Source of the DNA: Golubevia sp. BC0850
Lineage: Eukaryota > Basidiomycota > Exobasidiomycetes > Golubeviales > Golubeviaceae
DNA: 64,000 nt
Assembly: GCA_012976225.1 (NCBI GenBank)
Contig: JAAVVG010000012.1
Coordinates: forward strand, 496,001-560,000
Reading direction: 5' to 3'
Shown: positions 1 through 10,857 of the stretch, piece after piece
Position numbering within the stretch: position 1 is the stretch's first letter
Layout of the letters: every line of letters begins with the position of its first letter
The notes under the pieces: generated by a model
Database searches by the model: none
Told to the model about the DNA's origin: nothing
Seen by the model: the letters and a program-made list of their open reading frames with translations, nothing else
Translations under genes and position numbers: made by a program

Positions 1-113
1 TTGCATGAAGACGAAATTGAGAGCATTATGGAACAAAGTAAAGCGTGACTAAAGAGAGAACATTGAACATGAAACTTGCTGAATAAATTAGAGAGACTTT
101 CTTCGAATCAATG

Positions 114-3012
114 CTACCTTCTTAAGCTGATCGGCTTGACATCTTGGTCTTCCTCTTCATCTTCGTCCAAAGCGAACATTCCATCTTCGTCCAATTCCCC
201 ATTTGCTTCTTCTTCCTGCTCAGCCTTGATCTTGGAACTCGATAGACTGGCTGAACCTCTCTTCCTTTTGATTTGACCGGTCGAGTTGGATTGGACCATC
301 TTGACTGAGAGAGAAGATGGAGCTGATCCCCTTCGTCCACCAGACTTCGAGGAAGCGACTGAGTTGGATGAGGTCGAAGAAGTAATTTGAGGCGAGAGAG
401 CAGGAGAGAGAGAGGATCTCGCCGATAGTGAACCAGTTGAAGAGGCTCCTGAGGTGACTTGATGAACTCTAGAATGTTGATTCAAGTTGTCTAGTCTTGA
501 GAACTTTTTGTGACAAGTTGGGTAAGGACATTCGAAGGCTGAAAGAGTAAATGTATGCGTCAAAGGGGAAAAGGCAAAAGTCAGCGAGTCAGCTCAAGTC
601 AAAGCACGCCAAATTTCTCCAAAAAAGCCACTTCGAAGGTTACTCACGTTTATCATCGGTATGAATACTTCTGACATGTCTCTTCAAATGTTCACTTCTC
701 TTGAAGCATTTCCCGCATCCTTCCACTTGACAGGTGTAGATCTTTCCCATCTTTCCAAGATTGTTGAGTTCAGAAGGATCATCAGGAACTCTTCTACCTC
801 TACTCCTCTTGGTGATGACTCCTTCAGCATTGACGCTAGTTGAAGCCAAAGAGGAAGAAGGAGTTCCTTTGAGACTTCCTTCATTCGCAGAGAGATGAGA
901 TGAAAGAGAGAAGACGCTGCTGACGCTATCAGCTGGTGATCCTGGAGTACCTGCGAGAGGAGATCTCGAAAGACTCGAGGTTGGAGTCGATCGACCATTA
1001 TTGTAGTTGACAGCTGGAGACAGATACGGCGAACCTTGAGCGGAAGAGTGGAAACCAGCGCTCGATGGCGAACCTGCGCCAAAACCTGGGCTTCGAGACC
1101 GAGAAGCATTGATGGTTAGTCCTTGAGACCTCCTAGTTCCTCTGGCGGATCGTGAATTCGATGGGGTACGTTTGACAGCAGCGCTGCTTGGGAAAGCGGC
1201 TGGAGCTGAGGGCGCAGAACTTGAGAGGAGAGAGATGCTTGGGTCTCCTTCTGCTGTGGTTGCGCTGAAGAGTCTTTTGGCACTCATCCTGATGCTTGTC
1301 GTCTTGGTTGGAGAGCTTGCCTCCCGTAGATGCCTCCTTGGAGACTTGATGGTGTTCTGCCCCTCCTCCATCTCGTCTTGATCTGCACCCTCCAATTCGT
1401 TGAACACGTCTTCCGGAGAAGAAAAGGTACCATGATCGTATGGTGAAATTGGACTATCCGCACCATCCGAATCAAACAGCACCATGCTTGAAACGTTTAG
1501 AGAGCCAGCTGGAGAAGAGATCGAGTCTCTGTCTGTTCCGTGCGAGGATCGAGGGGTGATGTGAGCTGGATTGCAGGACAGAGGCTCATTGTTGAAAAGA
1601 TGCCCAGGAAGAGAAAAGCTCCGTCCGAGGCTGTCAGGCCTGTGTCCGTATCCAAAGAGTCCAAGTCCGGCTGCGTAAGCTCCGTTGCCTCCTTCCGAAG
1701 CTCGATGACCTGGTATTCCTACGTTCACGCTTTCATCTCGATCGGAGAACAGACCTTGAGGATCATGAATGCTTGAGATGTTCGGTTGATCTTGGTGATG
1801 AGCAGGGATGACGTTGAAGCTGAAGCTGCGACCATTGGCTCCGAGTTGAGGAGGTCGATGGAGTGCTGCGTAGGCAGCAGCAGCAGAGGGACCCTGCTGA
1901 TGGTGGTAGTGAGCAGCTCCAGATGATGTCGGCGTCTCAAACGAAGTAGTTGGCAACGACGTGAGAGGAGAAGACGGTGACGTAGGACAGCTGCTGAAGG
2001 CTTGAAGATAGTGCTGAATAGGTAAGGAGTTCTGGAGAGATGACGGTTCTCCGACGCTCAATTGAGAGACGTCACGGTGCATCATTGGTCTTTGAGGAGT
2101 TGCAAAGTTATCTTGTTGTAGATGTTGTTGTTGATGATGAGTTGGCGAGGAGTAGAGAGAAAGAGCTTGAGCTCCGTCCACTGTCCTTTGGAGTGCTTCA
2201 TCCTCTCCTCCTCCGTCATGAGCAGCGTCGGCGATGAAGTCTGAGAAGACAAACTCTGCCACGTTGGAATGAGATGAGGTTCCTTCTGATGGTGACATCA
2301 AAGGTGATCGATCTTCGTTTTGGTATCGAGCTTGAATGGTGGCGTTGGATCTTGAGTGAACTAGATCTGGCAACCTGTCTCCGTTCTGGAATCTGAAGGC
2401 GTCCGACAGAGTGCTCCCTCTAGCCCTTCCAAGACTGCTCATCTCCGTATCCCTTCCAGTCAAGCTTCCACTCCCTTGGTGTTGACTCTGACCATCACTA
2501 CTATCGGAGAAGTTGAGGTACTGACCGTCTCTCATATCGTAGTCATGTCCTTCAACCTCATTCTCTGATCCGTCAACCTCCGAGGACGTAGTAGACGGTG
2601 CTGAAGAAGCAATCGATGAAGCTAGAGATAGTCTGTTGAGAGCTTTCTTGCGTTGGAGGTCGTCTTCGAGATCGGATGATCCTGCTCTTGTAGAGGTCGG
2701 AGAGCCAAGAGGTAGATGAGGAGAGAGTGGAGAGAGCATGCTTGAAGGTGGGTAGTGATGGTGTTGAGGTTGAGCTTGATGTTGATGGTGATGCATGACT
2801 GATTTCTTCTCGTCTATTTGATATAGAGAGTGAGCTGGGTTGGAGAAGTTGAAGGAGGTAGAGAGGCCCGTGGTGGCAGAGGCAAAGCCTAGGATTGAGC
2901 CCGGAGAATGGAGGGCGCTCTCGTCTTGAGAAGGAGTTGTGACGGTGAAAGCGTATTGGTTTGGTAGATTGTTTGAATGAGGATGTGAAGAAGAGAAGTA
3001 GTGTTCTGCCAT
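114..3012 (-). CDS. Two-finger C2H2 transcription factor
   Basis: Two exons (3012-648 and 538-114) joined across a 109-bp intron with a GTGAGT donor and CAG acceptor give a protein of about 929 residues. The splice falls between the two zinc fingers. The first finger (YTCQVEGCGKCFKRSEHLKRH) lies at the end of exon 1, the linker reads HTDDKPFECP, and the second finger (CPYPTCHKKFSRLDNLNQH) opens exon 2. The paired fingers with SEHLKRH and SRLDNLNQH helices match the fungal Msn2/SebA-like stress-response group, which binds short C/G-rich sites in the nucleus. The remaining ~780 residues are Ser/Pro/His/Gln-rich, as in activation regions, and the tail is acidic. The start at 3012 is the first ATG of the long frame. 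Family membership is secure; orthology to Msn2/4 is inference. Confidence 0.88.
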
Positions 3013-4658
3013 TCTTGGAGGCGGAAGAGGAAGAGAGAGAGAGAGAGAGAGGAGCGGAGTTGAAAGAAAAGAAGAGGTAGGAAACGCCCTTTTGAGGGAA
3101 GAGAAATGAAGAGGAAGAATTGATTGAGATCCGCGAGTAGCTAAAGATAAGGCTAGAAGGGAATACTAGAAGATTAAACTGAGGGATGTGCTCTTGATCT
3201 GTTATTGAATGTTATGCGATGATGGTAAGAGGTTGTTGGGTAGTGTTGCTTCAAGGTTCTTGGCTGAGTAGTAGATTGTTCGTTAAAGAGTTCGTTTGAG
3301 GTTCGTGACTAGAAGAGATAGAAACCAATGTCAAACGAATCAATAGTAAGAGAGAAAGCGGGAGAGGGAAGGAGTAGGTTAGAGATGGGAGAAAGGATAT
3401 AGCAAAAGCGGAATTTCCTACTTGGGAAGGTCACTCAGACCATCACAATGAGTCTAGCTTCTCTGATCCGACTTAAGTTTGCCGACAGATTTCTTGGATT
3501 ATGAAATTGTGCATTAAATTGTCATGGACATATCTCCCACCATCGGTTGAGAGGGTAGTGGTGGATCCTGACATGAATGGTGGTCCATTCACCTCTTGAC
3601 AGAAAAAATGAACAGGACCCTCCCAACCCTCCAACTCCCTTCCAACCCAGGCCATTCTATCCATCGGGGTTTCACTCACCTAGGTTCGTAAGAGAAAGGA
3701 GACAACAATTGGTTGCCCGGGGTTGTTGTGGTTCGTTATGAGGATGAAGCTTTGGTGGATGGATGCAAGAGAGAGAGAAGAGAAAGCCAGGCGCTGATCA
3801 GAAAAAGAGGCTAAAATCGCAGGGTCAATCAATTCTCCCTCTCTTGTTCTCCAACACTCTGATATGATCTCATTTTGTTTCCTCTCAAGCATTTTTTTTC
3901 ACGGAATGTGTGGCCTTTTTCGGAAAATTGGATCTAAGCAGCAAGGGTCTCGGAGGGAAGGATTCTCTCTCCTGGTCTGCAGTCTATGTACCTCTCTTGA
4001 TGACGCACGTTTCTACTTTGACAGACACTTCGTAGCCTTCTTCTCTTCCGGTTTGATTCCAGTTTGCCTGCATTGATAAACAAACAATCTAATAAACTAC
4101 TCTACGCAGTTTTCATGCCCTTAACACGTCAAGACATCAATCAAGCCAGTATTCCAGTTTCTTCTACCTCTCTGGATATGCCTGGCGTCTGGCGAGAACC
4201 TCTGTACTCAAATCGTTAAGATCTACACACATAACGGTGATCAATTAGTGGAAGATTGCATTTTCATTATCGGGATCTTCCCTTCGCCATCAGTAGAATC
4301 ATTGATGATTGAATTCCAGTGGCAACTTGAGATGTACGAACGTTCTGAATATCTGAGATTCCAAATTTCCAATTGTTCGAGAAGTTCCAATGGAATGGGT
4401 CACTCCAATGTAGCCGCTCTCATGTCGCTCTACCTACTTCAATAAGCTCAAACAAAGTCAAAGCACAGAGATGAAGCGCGGATAAGCAGGGATGAGGTTG
4501 TGAGAGGCGGAGGCAAACGGCGGAGTACGACAAGAAACGCGGTTTTGCGAGTGTTTTGTTTTTTGCGTCTTTGACTTGGCGCTTCCTGTCTTCTAACCCA
4601 TCCAAAGCATCCTCAACTTAACTTCAATCCTTCAAAGTCAAAGCACAAGCCAAAAACA
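3013..4658. other. Gene-free stretch (divergent promoters and leaders)
   Basis: This 1.6-kb stretch separates the divergent C2H2 factor and the DUF3602 gene. I see no ORF with recognisable motifs. A GA-rich microsatellite sits at about 3022-3052, just upstream of the C2H2 start. Near 3677 the minus strand reads CCTAGGTGAGTGAAAC, a good splice donor, so the C2H2 gene may have a spliced 5' untranslated leader. Such long, spliced leaders are usual for fungal regulatory genes, but no acceptor could be fixed. Confidence 0.4.
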
Positions 4659-5922
4659 ATGTCAGAACGTGGTAGAGAGAACTTTGTTGCTACAGGTAGA
4701 GGTGGAGCGGGAAACGTGAGTAAAGACAGAGAGTTGAGAGATGAGAGAGGTCAGCTGGTCTCGAGGAAGAAAATGAGGACTCAATCGTCAGTGAAGGATG
4801 CTGAGCACCAAGGATGGGATCAAGGAGATTGGTAGATTGAATCGATTCGATGTTACTGGATCGATGTAAGATAGTCAGAGGAGGTGGATAGAGGTGGAAC
4901 AAGGAGATGAGGTAGAGATAAGGATTGGGAGCTGCTCTGAGACTCTTCCAGCCTCAATCTCAAGCTCCTCTTCAGTCAGACTCTCCCTTTCAGTTAGCAC
5001 TGCAATCTTTCAAATCCATAACCTGAGTGTTCCCTCGAAGTCCAAACTTAGGGATGAGTCCTTGTTGGAGGAGGCCGGTAGACATGAGCTCAAGAGTTTT
5101 TCTTCCCTTATCAGTGATCTTTCTCCGACTCGAGATAAGGTCCATGCTGATCGTTCCTGTCTCCCCTTCCTCTCCTCACTCGCCTTGCCATTCAATCCAA
5201 CCCTCAATGTCAAAATACTGCTATCCCGCATCAACAGATGAGATCACCTTCCAGAGGACGTGATGCAGAAACCCGCGAAGAAACAGGCAGGGCGCAAGCC
5301 ATCGCAGCCTCCGCAGCTCCCAAAACCACCCACGCTGGAAGAGGTGGAGCCGGAAACGTTCGTTCTCCATCCAGAGATCCAGCTGATAGGAAGCAGGCGG
5401 AGATGGCTGCAAGAGAGGAAACCTTGATGCAACAAAAGGCTCAAGCTGCTGATGCTCATCATCCTCATACCACTGGTAGAGGTGGAGCTGGAAACATGGC
5501 TAGCTCTCAAACTACTAGTAGAGATCAATCTGAAGATAGAGGCAGAGGTAGAAATGGAGAGAGGAGCACTGAAAGAGGTCCGATCGGAAATGTGAGCTTG
5601 ATGAAGGAGGGATTTGAGAAGAAGCCCATATATCTGACATTTCTTCGCCCTCTCGTCTTCCTACCATTCTATTACATCTTGCTTCTAAAATATTCAATCA
5701 CTTCAGGTACTACGTTCTCTATCTCGTTCACGTTCTCGTGATGCAAGAGCTTCTGGCGACTCTCCCTCTCGTGGAGCTTCCGGAACTTCGACTCTAGCCC
5801 AAGTCGACGAAACCGCCAGTACGAATGGATCTACGACTACTGGTACTACTGAAACAACTCACAAATCTGGAGGGTTCGCAAGCAAGATTGCAGCTCATCT
5901 TCCTGGTCATCACAAGTCATGA
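4659..5922 (+). CDS. DUF3602 (GRGGAGN-repeat) protein, Par32-like
   Basis: Three exons, 4659-4715, 5238-5591 and 5707-5922, all phase 0, encode about 208 residues. The motif GRGGAGN appears at residues 13-19 (end of exon 1) and twice more in exon 2, and a weaker copy (GPIGN) ends exon 2. Stretches of the form RSPSRxRDA follow three of them. This is the signature of the fungal DUF3602 family, which includes yeast Par32, a protein phosphorylated after rapamycin that restrains ammonium transport. The rest is polar and probably disordered. Exon 1 has only 19 codons and intron 1 is unusually long (522 bp). The family call is strong; a role in nitrogen signalling is only inferred from the yeast member. 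Confidence 0.85.
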
Positions 5923-6594
5923 TCGAACTTCGATCCTTGAAGGGTTTCTCTAATTCTCTTCCAGTCTAGTAGATAGTCATTTGTTCTCATAAATGCTTCC
6001 TAAACATCGGGATCAAAGTCTGAAGTTGAAGAGCCAGTTTTACTCTCTATCTTAAGTCTCAAAGGTCTTAGTCAAAACACTATTAAATAATTCCTTCAAA
6101 AGCAAATGAAAATTCTCTCGATTCTCTCCTCTTTATAGTCCCTTGTCTCTTTCCTTTCTCAACTCAAATTAGCACAACGACTCCGAATTTTAAATAAAAA
6201 CCATCCCTGTAGCAACCAAGTTTCAGCTGTCCTCCGCCTTCTCTACTTTCTCTTTCCTCATAGATTACCCCTCTTCTCTCTCCCTTCTCTCCTCTTGTTC
6301 TCTTTTCTTCACCCAGTATCGATGCTTGAAAGTTAAATACCAAAGTCTCCAGCGAGGGTTGCCAGACTACGCAATACTCAATGCAAGCAAGACCTTTTCA
6401 AAACCTTCCTCTCTCTTGACTGCGTCTGCCTTACTTGCCTTGCCAATTCTCTAGACTCGAAATCCAGATGAGATGAGCCCGAAAGGGATCCTAATAGATG
6501 TGAGCGCATGATGCATGAGCGCGTACGTGAGCAACGAACAAGAAAAATCCTTCTCACCTTTCACTTCCATTGTCCTCCATTAGAGCCACAAACT
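5923..6594. other. Intergenic, tandem genes
   Basis: This 670-bp stretch carries the 3' end of the DUF3602 gene and the promoter of the downstream dihydrouridine synthase. Pyrimidine-rich tracts (about 6120-6320) are typical of fungal core promoters. No ORF or RNA gene is supported. Confidence 0.4.
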
Positions 6595-8031
6595 ATGACA
6601 AAAAGAATAACGACATTTCATGAATCAGATCTGAAATATGTAGCAGCTCCTTTGGTAAGTCGAAACTGCCAATGAAAGATGAGCGCTTCGCAACTCATTC
6701 TCGAAAATTCTTCTTCTTCTCCATTCCAGGTGAATCAATCGGATCTACCTTGGAGAATGCTAGTAGCAAAGTATGGTACTACTGCAACCTATACTCAAAT
6801 GTATCTGGCCAAAGACATCAACAAGGATCCAGCTCTGCTGGAGAGCATCAGGAAAGATCTTTCGTTAGGAAGAGACGCTCCCGAGAATCAAAGAACGACT
6901 TCTCTCTCTCCAATAAAGACGGTTTTAGAAAGATCCCAGGATGTCTCAGTTGGAGAGGATTACTCTGTCTTCACCCACAAGCCTCAAATAGTCCAATTAG
7001 CAGGAGACGACGCTGCTGAATTGCTGAAAGCTTCTCAGGCTCTCATCGGTTATGCTGATGGAGTAGATCTTAACTTGGGCTGTCCACAGCGAAGAGCAAG
7101 AGAAGGTCATTATGGAGCGTATTTACTGGGAAAGAAAGACTGGGAGCTTCTGCATGAGATTGGTGAGTGGGCTTGTTGTGAGACGTAAAACCTCGAAGAT
7201 GTTCTTTCTGACTTGACAATCTCTTTCTTGCTTTTCCTATTACGTAGTCACTCTCTTAACAGATTCTCTACCCATTCCAGTCTCTGTGAAGATCAGACTA
7301 TGCTCACCAATCCCAGACACAATTCAACTCGCAAGATTCCTTTCCAAATGCACCGGTCTCTCTCACATAACTCTTCACTCAAGATTCACTTCAGAGACTA
7401 ATCGTAGAAAAGGACCAGCAAAGTTGGAAGTAGTCAAACACTTGGTGGAGAGGTTTCGAGAAGAAGGGTTGATCGAAGAAGGAGTCAAGATCTTGAGCAA
7501 TGGAAATGTTCGAAGCTACGAAGACGTTCAGTCGAATTTAGATTATACCAAAGCTCATGGTGTAATGAGTGGGGAGAGACTACTGGAAGATGCCTGGTGA
7601 GTTTGAAACTGTCTAGACACTCGTGTTCAAGTGACGAGTACGCTATCTTCTAAACCTTTTCCTTCCACAGTCTCTTCCTTCCGTCTCTTTCAACAGATCT
7701 TTCGCCCTCTCCTTCACCTCTCGATCAAAGCTTGGAGTATCTGAACTTGGTCATTTCTCCTCATCTCTCGAACCATACTCCCAACTTTGCCTCTACTCCT
7801 TCCGTTCAACACATCTACCAACATCTCAAGACGATGCTCTTGTCCTCAGCCCTCTATCCACCGAGTAAAGAGAGAGGTGACTTGATAAGAAGGTTGGAGG
7901 AAGTCGGCAGGGGAGAGGGAGATAGACTGAAGATCACTCAAAGCTTTCAGGGCCTGTTGACTACGGAGAAAGAGAAATGGGAGCGTTGGAAGTCAGCTAA
8001 GGCAGTTGAGAAAAGCAGTCTCGGATTGTGA
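6595..8031 (+). CDS. DUS1: tRNA-dihydrouridine synthase, Dus1-like
   Basis: Four exons (6595-6654, 6730-7162, about 7248-7596, 7671-8031) encode about 400 residues. The N-terminus reads VAAPLVNQSDLPWRMLV, the FMN-binding start of the TIM barrel. DLNLGCPQRRA near residue 142 holds the catalytic cysteine, followed by REGHYGAYL. The C-terminal part of the barrel shows VSVKIRL, LHSRF, ILSNGNV and GVMSGE. These match Dus1, which reduces uridines 16/17 in the D-loop of tRNA using FMN and NADPH. The usual HGRT is here HSRF, a divergence at a position near the RNA-binding face. Exon 3 could also begin 15 bp later (CAG before 7263), in the same phase. Dus4 is the main alternative; the QSxLPWR and RGHYGA-like motifs favour Dus1. 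Confidence 0.87.
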
Positions 8032-8592
8032 CAAAGTCTTATTTTCTGAACTCTTGGAGCGTGTCTGTCGATCATGGGAGTGATATAGTGACTAGGATCG
8101 TGGCTTTTACCTAGAAGTACAATAAGGAAATGATATTTCAGCGAAGTCGAAACGAGCAGGGATGGGCGAATTGGAGAAGGACTATTTACAAGGACAGAGG
8201 GCGAAATGAGGGAAGTAGAGAGAAAGCAAAAAACTCGAGAAAGAAAAAGACATACAAAGAAAGGAAAGGGATGGATGCAATGGAGGGTCTTTGATGAGAT
8301 TCTCTATGATGAATGGTCTATTTCTCAAGAAGGGTTTGGTGAAAAGGTAAAGAGGTACAAGTTGGAAAGCGAGATACTTGGGGGACTGAAACAAGTTATT
8401 GAGAATCGAACATCTCAGAGCCAGGTAGAAATTCCCATCTTGAAAAGAGAATCTTGAGACTGGAGAGAGATAGTGGGAGAAAAGAGTCGTGAAAGGAAGA
8501 AAGAGATATTGTCCAATTTGAAGCGGCTTGATCTGAAGCAGCGTGCGAGTATCTGGTTGATCCAAAAAGTCTTCAGCATGATCACATTCGAT
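8032..8592. other. Intergenic, convergent 3' ends
   Basis: This stretch lies between the convergent Dus1-like and CAP59-like genes. It is purine-rich on the plus strand. It contains short open frames on both strands without motifs, which I regard as chance. Confidence 0.4.
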
Positions 8593-10530
8593 CTAGGCCT
8601 TCTCTGAGGCCATTAGAGGTTCTGAATGACCCTGAGATGGCGGAGGAGCCCAGTCTGAAAGCTGTGCTTCTCTGCACAAATCTGGCTTCCTTCCTAGTTC
8701 CGTAACCCAGCCGAAGATTCTATTTGAGATTAGATCCTGCCAGATGAGTTGCCATGGCACCACTACGCTTGATCTCATGAGATTGGAGTAGAGGTAGTAG
8801 GTTCGAGAGTCGTAAGCTGAAGTGGAAGGCAGATGAGAGCAAGCAGAAGGTCAGTACTTTAGTCCTCCGGTTTCGGGAGAGTTGCTAACGCAGCTCTGCT
8901 TAAATAAAGCTAGCAGAGCTCTTTGCGAAGTTCAAGACATAACTACTCACCAACTTTCACCTTCGGATTGATGAGAATCAAGGGCCTAATTCCATGGGGT
9001 ACTAGAGCTCTATGTAAATCCAATGAAATCAGCAAACATTCACTACTATAACATCTTGCACTTGTTCGGAACCTCAAAGGGAGAGGGTCTGGATCTTGAA
9101 CAGTCATATTGATAGGCATTCTAGTTTTTCTCTTCTCCAGATGAACCATCCTGTCCAATTGAACTCTTCTCATTTTTTGAGATCCAATCTTAGTCGTACT
9201 TTGATGATCTGAAGAAGAAGTTGAGTTGATAAGGAGAGGTGAAGATATCGAAGAAGGTTGAATTGTAGATGTTGACGCCGAAATTGAAGTTGTAGTAGTA
9301 GTAGAAGTATAATTCGCAGAAAACCACTTTGCATTAAAGATTGTCATACCATTCCAACAAGAATTAACTTCAATAGGTAAATTTTTTCTAAGTCTTTCGA
9401 TGTCATCTGAAGAAGAGAAGTGTGGCCATAAAACCTTGAGTCTATCATTGACGGCAGATCTGGTGACCCAACTGTAGGACAGAAAAGCAGAAAAAAGAGC
9501 AAGACAAAATTTTTTACTCAGCAAACGAACCTGAGAGAACAGGACGATTAGAAACTCACGTATCGTAGAAACCTAATGGCTGAAAATCAAGTCCACACGT
9601 TTGATCGAAAAAGCCTCCATTCGTTGCTAACAACTCCAACACATCTTTCTTCTTGAAAAAGACATCATTCAGCCAGATGACCTTGTCGTACTTCCTTTGG
9701 AATTCAGAGCGATTTGAGGAAGAATTAGTAGTAGTATCCGACGATGCTCCGTCGCTGTGTGAAGACGAATAGAGACTTGCCATCGCTAGATTCCGAGCAT
9801 GAGCGAGATATTTGATTCTACCAGCCTTTTCAGATAAACCAGCTTCAACATGATCTCCAACGTCATCTGTGAGAATTGAATGAGAGATGTTTCTGAAAGT
9901 CAACTCTTGATCAAATTGGCCCAGTAACTCCTTCGTTCTGTCCTTTGAATTGGACTCATAGATTGAAATGAAAACGTTTTCTCTACCTAAGGTCTCTGTC
10001 AAATCTAAAAGAGTCGAAGTGAAGTTTGGTAAAACATCTTGGGATTGATACAGATTGGCAGAGATGAAATATCTTTGGTTGAGGCCAGTAGTAATAGTAG
10101 TAGTGAGTGGCCGATTCCATCTCATCGTTGAAAAAGCTGCTAGTTGTGGTAAACAAAGTAAGATTAAACCAATTAATTCGATTGAAGCCCAAATGATTCT
10201 ATTCCTTGTCCACCAAGTTTTCAGGTTGAATTTGAGGAGATAGAGAGAGGGTAAATCTTGAAGGATCGAGATTGGCAAAAGGACAAAGATGGCTGTCAAG
10301 TAAAACCACAAGGTTGATGGAATGTTGAAGTAAAGAGTAAAGATGGTGAATGATAGAATAGTAACTAACGGTAAACTGATATTTCTATGTCGAACAAGAG
10401 ACGACGTCGTTCTTTGCTGTCTTTTTAAGGCATGGTTATTAGTAGTATCAGCAAGATTGCCCATCCGCGATAGGAAGGGTGTCGTTGAAGTATCGTCAAA
10501 TTCCTCTTTGCTGTAAAGGTTTGAAAACAT
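8593..10530 (-). CDS. CAP59/CMT1-family mannosyltransferase
   Basis: Three exons (10530-9560, 9471-8951, 8816-8593) encode about 571 residues. The N-terminal ~160 residues hold three hydrophobic helices (around SLPLVTILSFTIFTL, LWFYLTAIFVLLPI and ASIELIGLILLCL), which would anchor the protein in a secretory membrane. The lumenal domain shows ISANLYQSQDVLPNF, ENVFISIYESNSKDRTKELL, KVIWLNDVFF and GLDFQPLGFYDTWVTR. These are the hallmarks of the CAP59/cryptococcal alpha-1,3-mannosyltransferase family (PF11735), which acts in capsule or cell-wall glycan synthesis. Exon 2 carries a Thr/Ser-rich insert (about residues 385-410) inside the domain. The third exon was found by phase and completes the domain with AYDSRTYYLYSNLM. 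The family is firm; the exact acceptor sugar cannot be told. Confidence 0.9.
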
Positions 10531-10857
10531 ATTTTCATAAAGAAAAGGTCGAAAGAAGAAGAATTAAAGAAAGATAGATGGAAGGAAGGAGGGAAGAGAA
10601 TCTAAGAGAATTTCCCAAGTCCTCACTCCAAAAGCGCAGCGGACTAGAGGATGCCGAAAATAGCCCTTGATTCCTGACCGTCCGTTCCGTGCACGCCACT
10701 GAGTCTCTGAAATTTGAGCCTCTGAGGTTCGAACGCGCAAGATCGCACGTTTCGTGCGTTTCAAAGGGTCTGTTAGATCTTCTCTCCCAATCACAAATAA
10801 AAAAAGTAGTTTGGTTTGATGAGAGGAATACATAATTTCCGACAGAAGTCGCTCAAA
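10531..10857. other. Intergenic, tandem minus-strand genes
   Basis: This 327-bp stretch holds the promoter of the CAP59-like gene and the 3' end of the velvet gene. One GGTTCGAA string near 10,729 resembles a tRNA B box, but no cloverleaf fits around it. Confidence 0.35.

Noticed and set aside
3473-3892. Two short minus-strand ORFs upstream of the C2H2 factor
   Set aside because: Likely leader sequence of the C2H2 gene; they lack motifs and sit beside a splice-donor-like sequence.
8182-8565. 127-codon minus-strand frame between the Dus1-like and CAP59-like genes
   Set aside because: Leu/Phe/Ser-rich antisense of a purine-rich tract, no motif, and lies in convergent 3' regions.
10640-10800. 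Possible tRNA gene (GGTTCGAA B-box-like string near 10,729)
   Set aside because: No A box at the right distance and no acceptor, anticodon or D stems can be paired around it.
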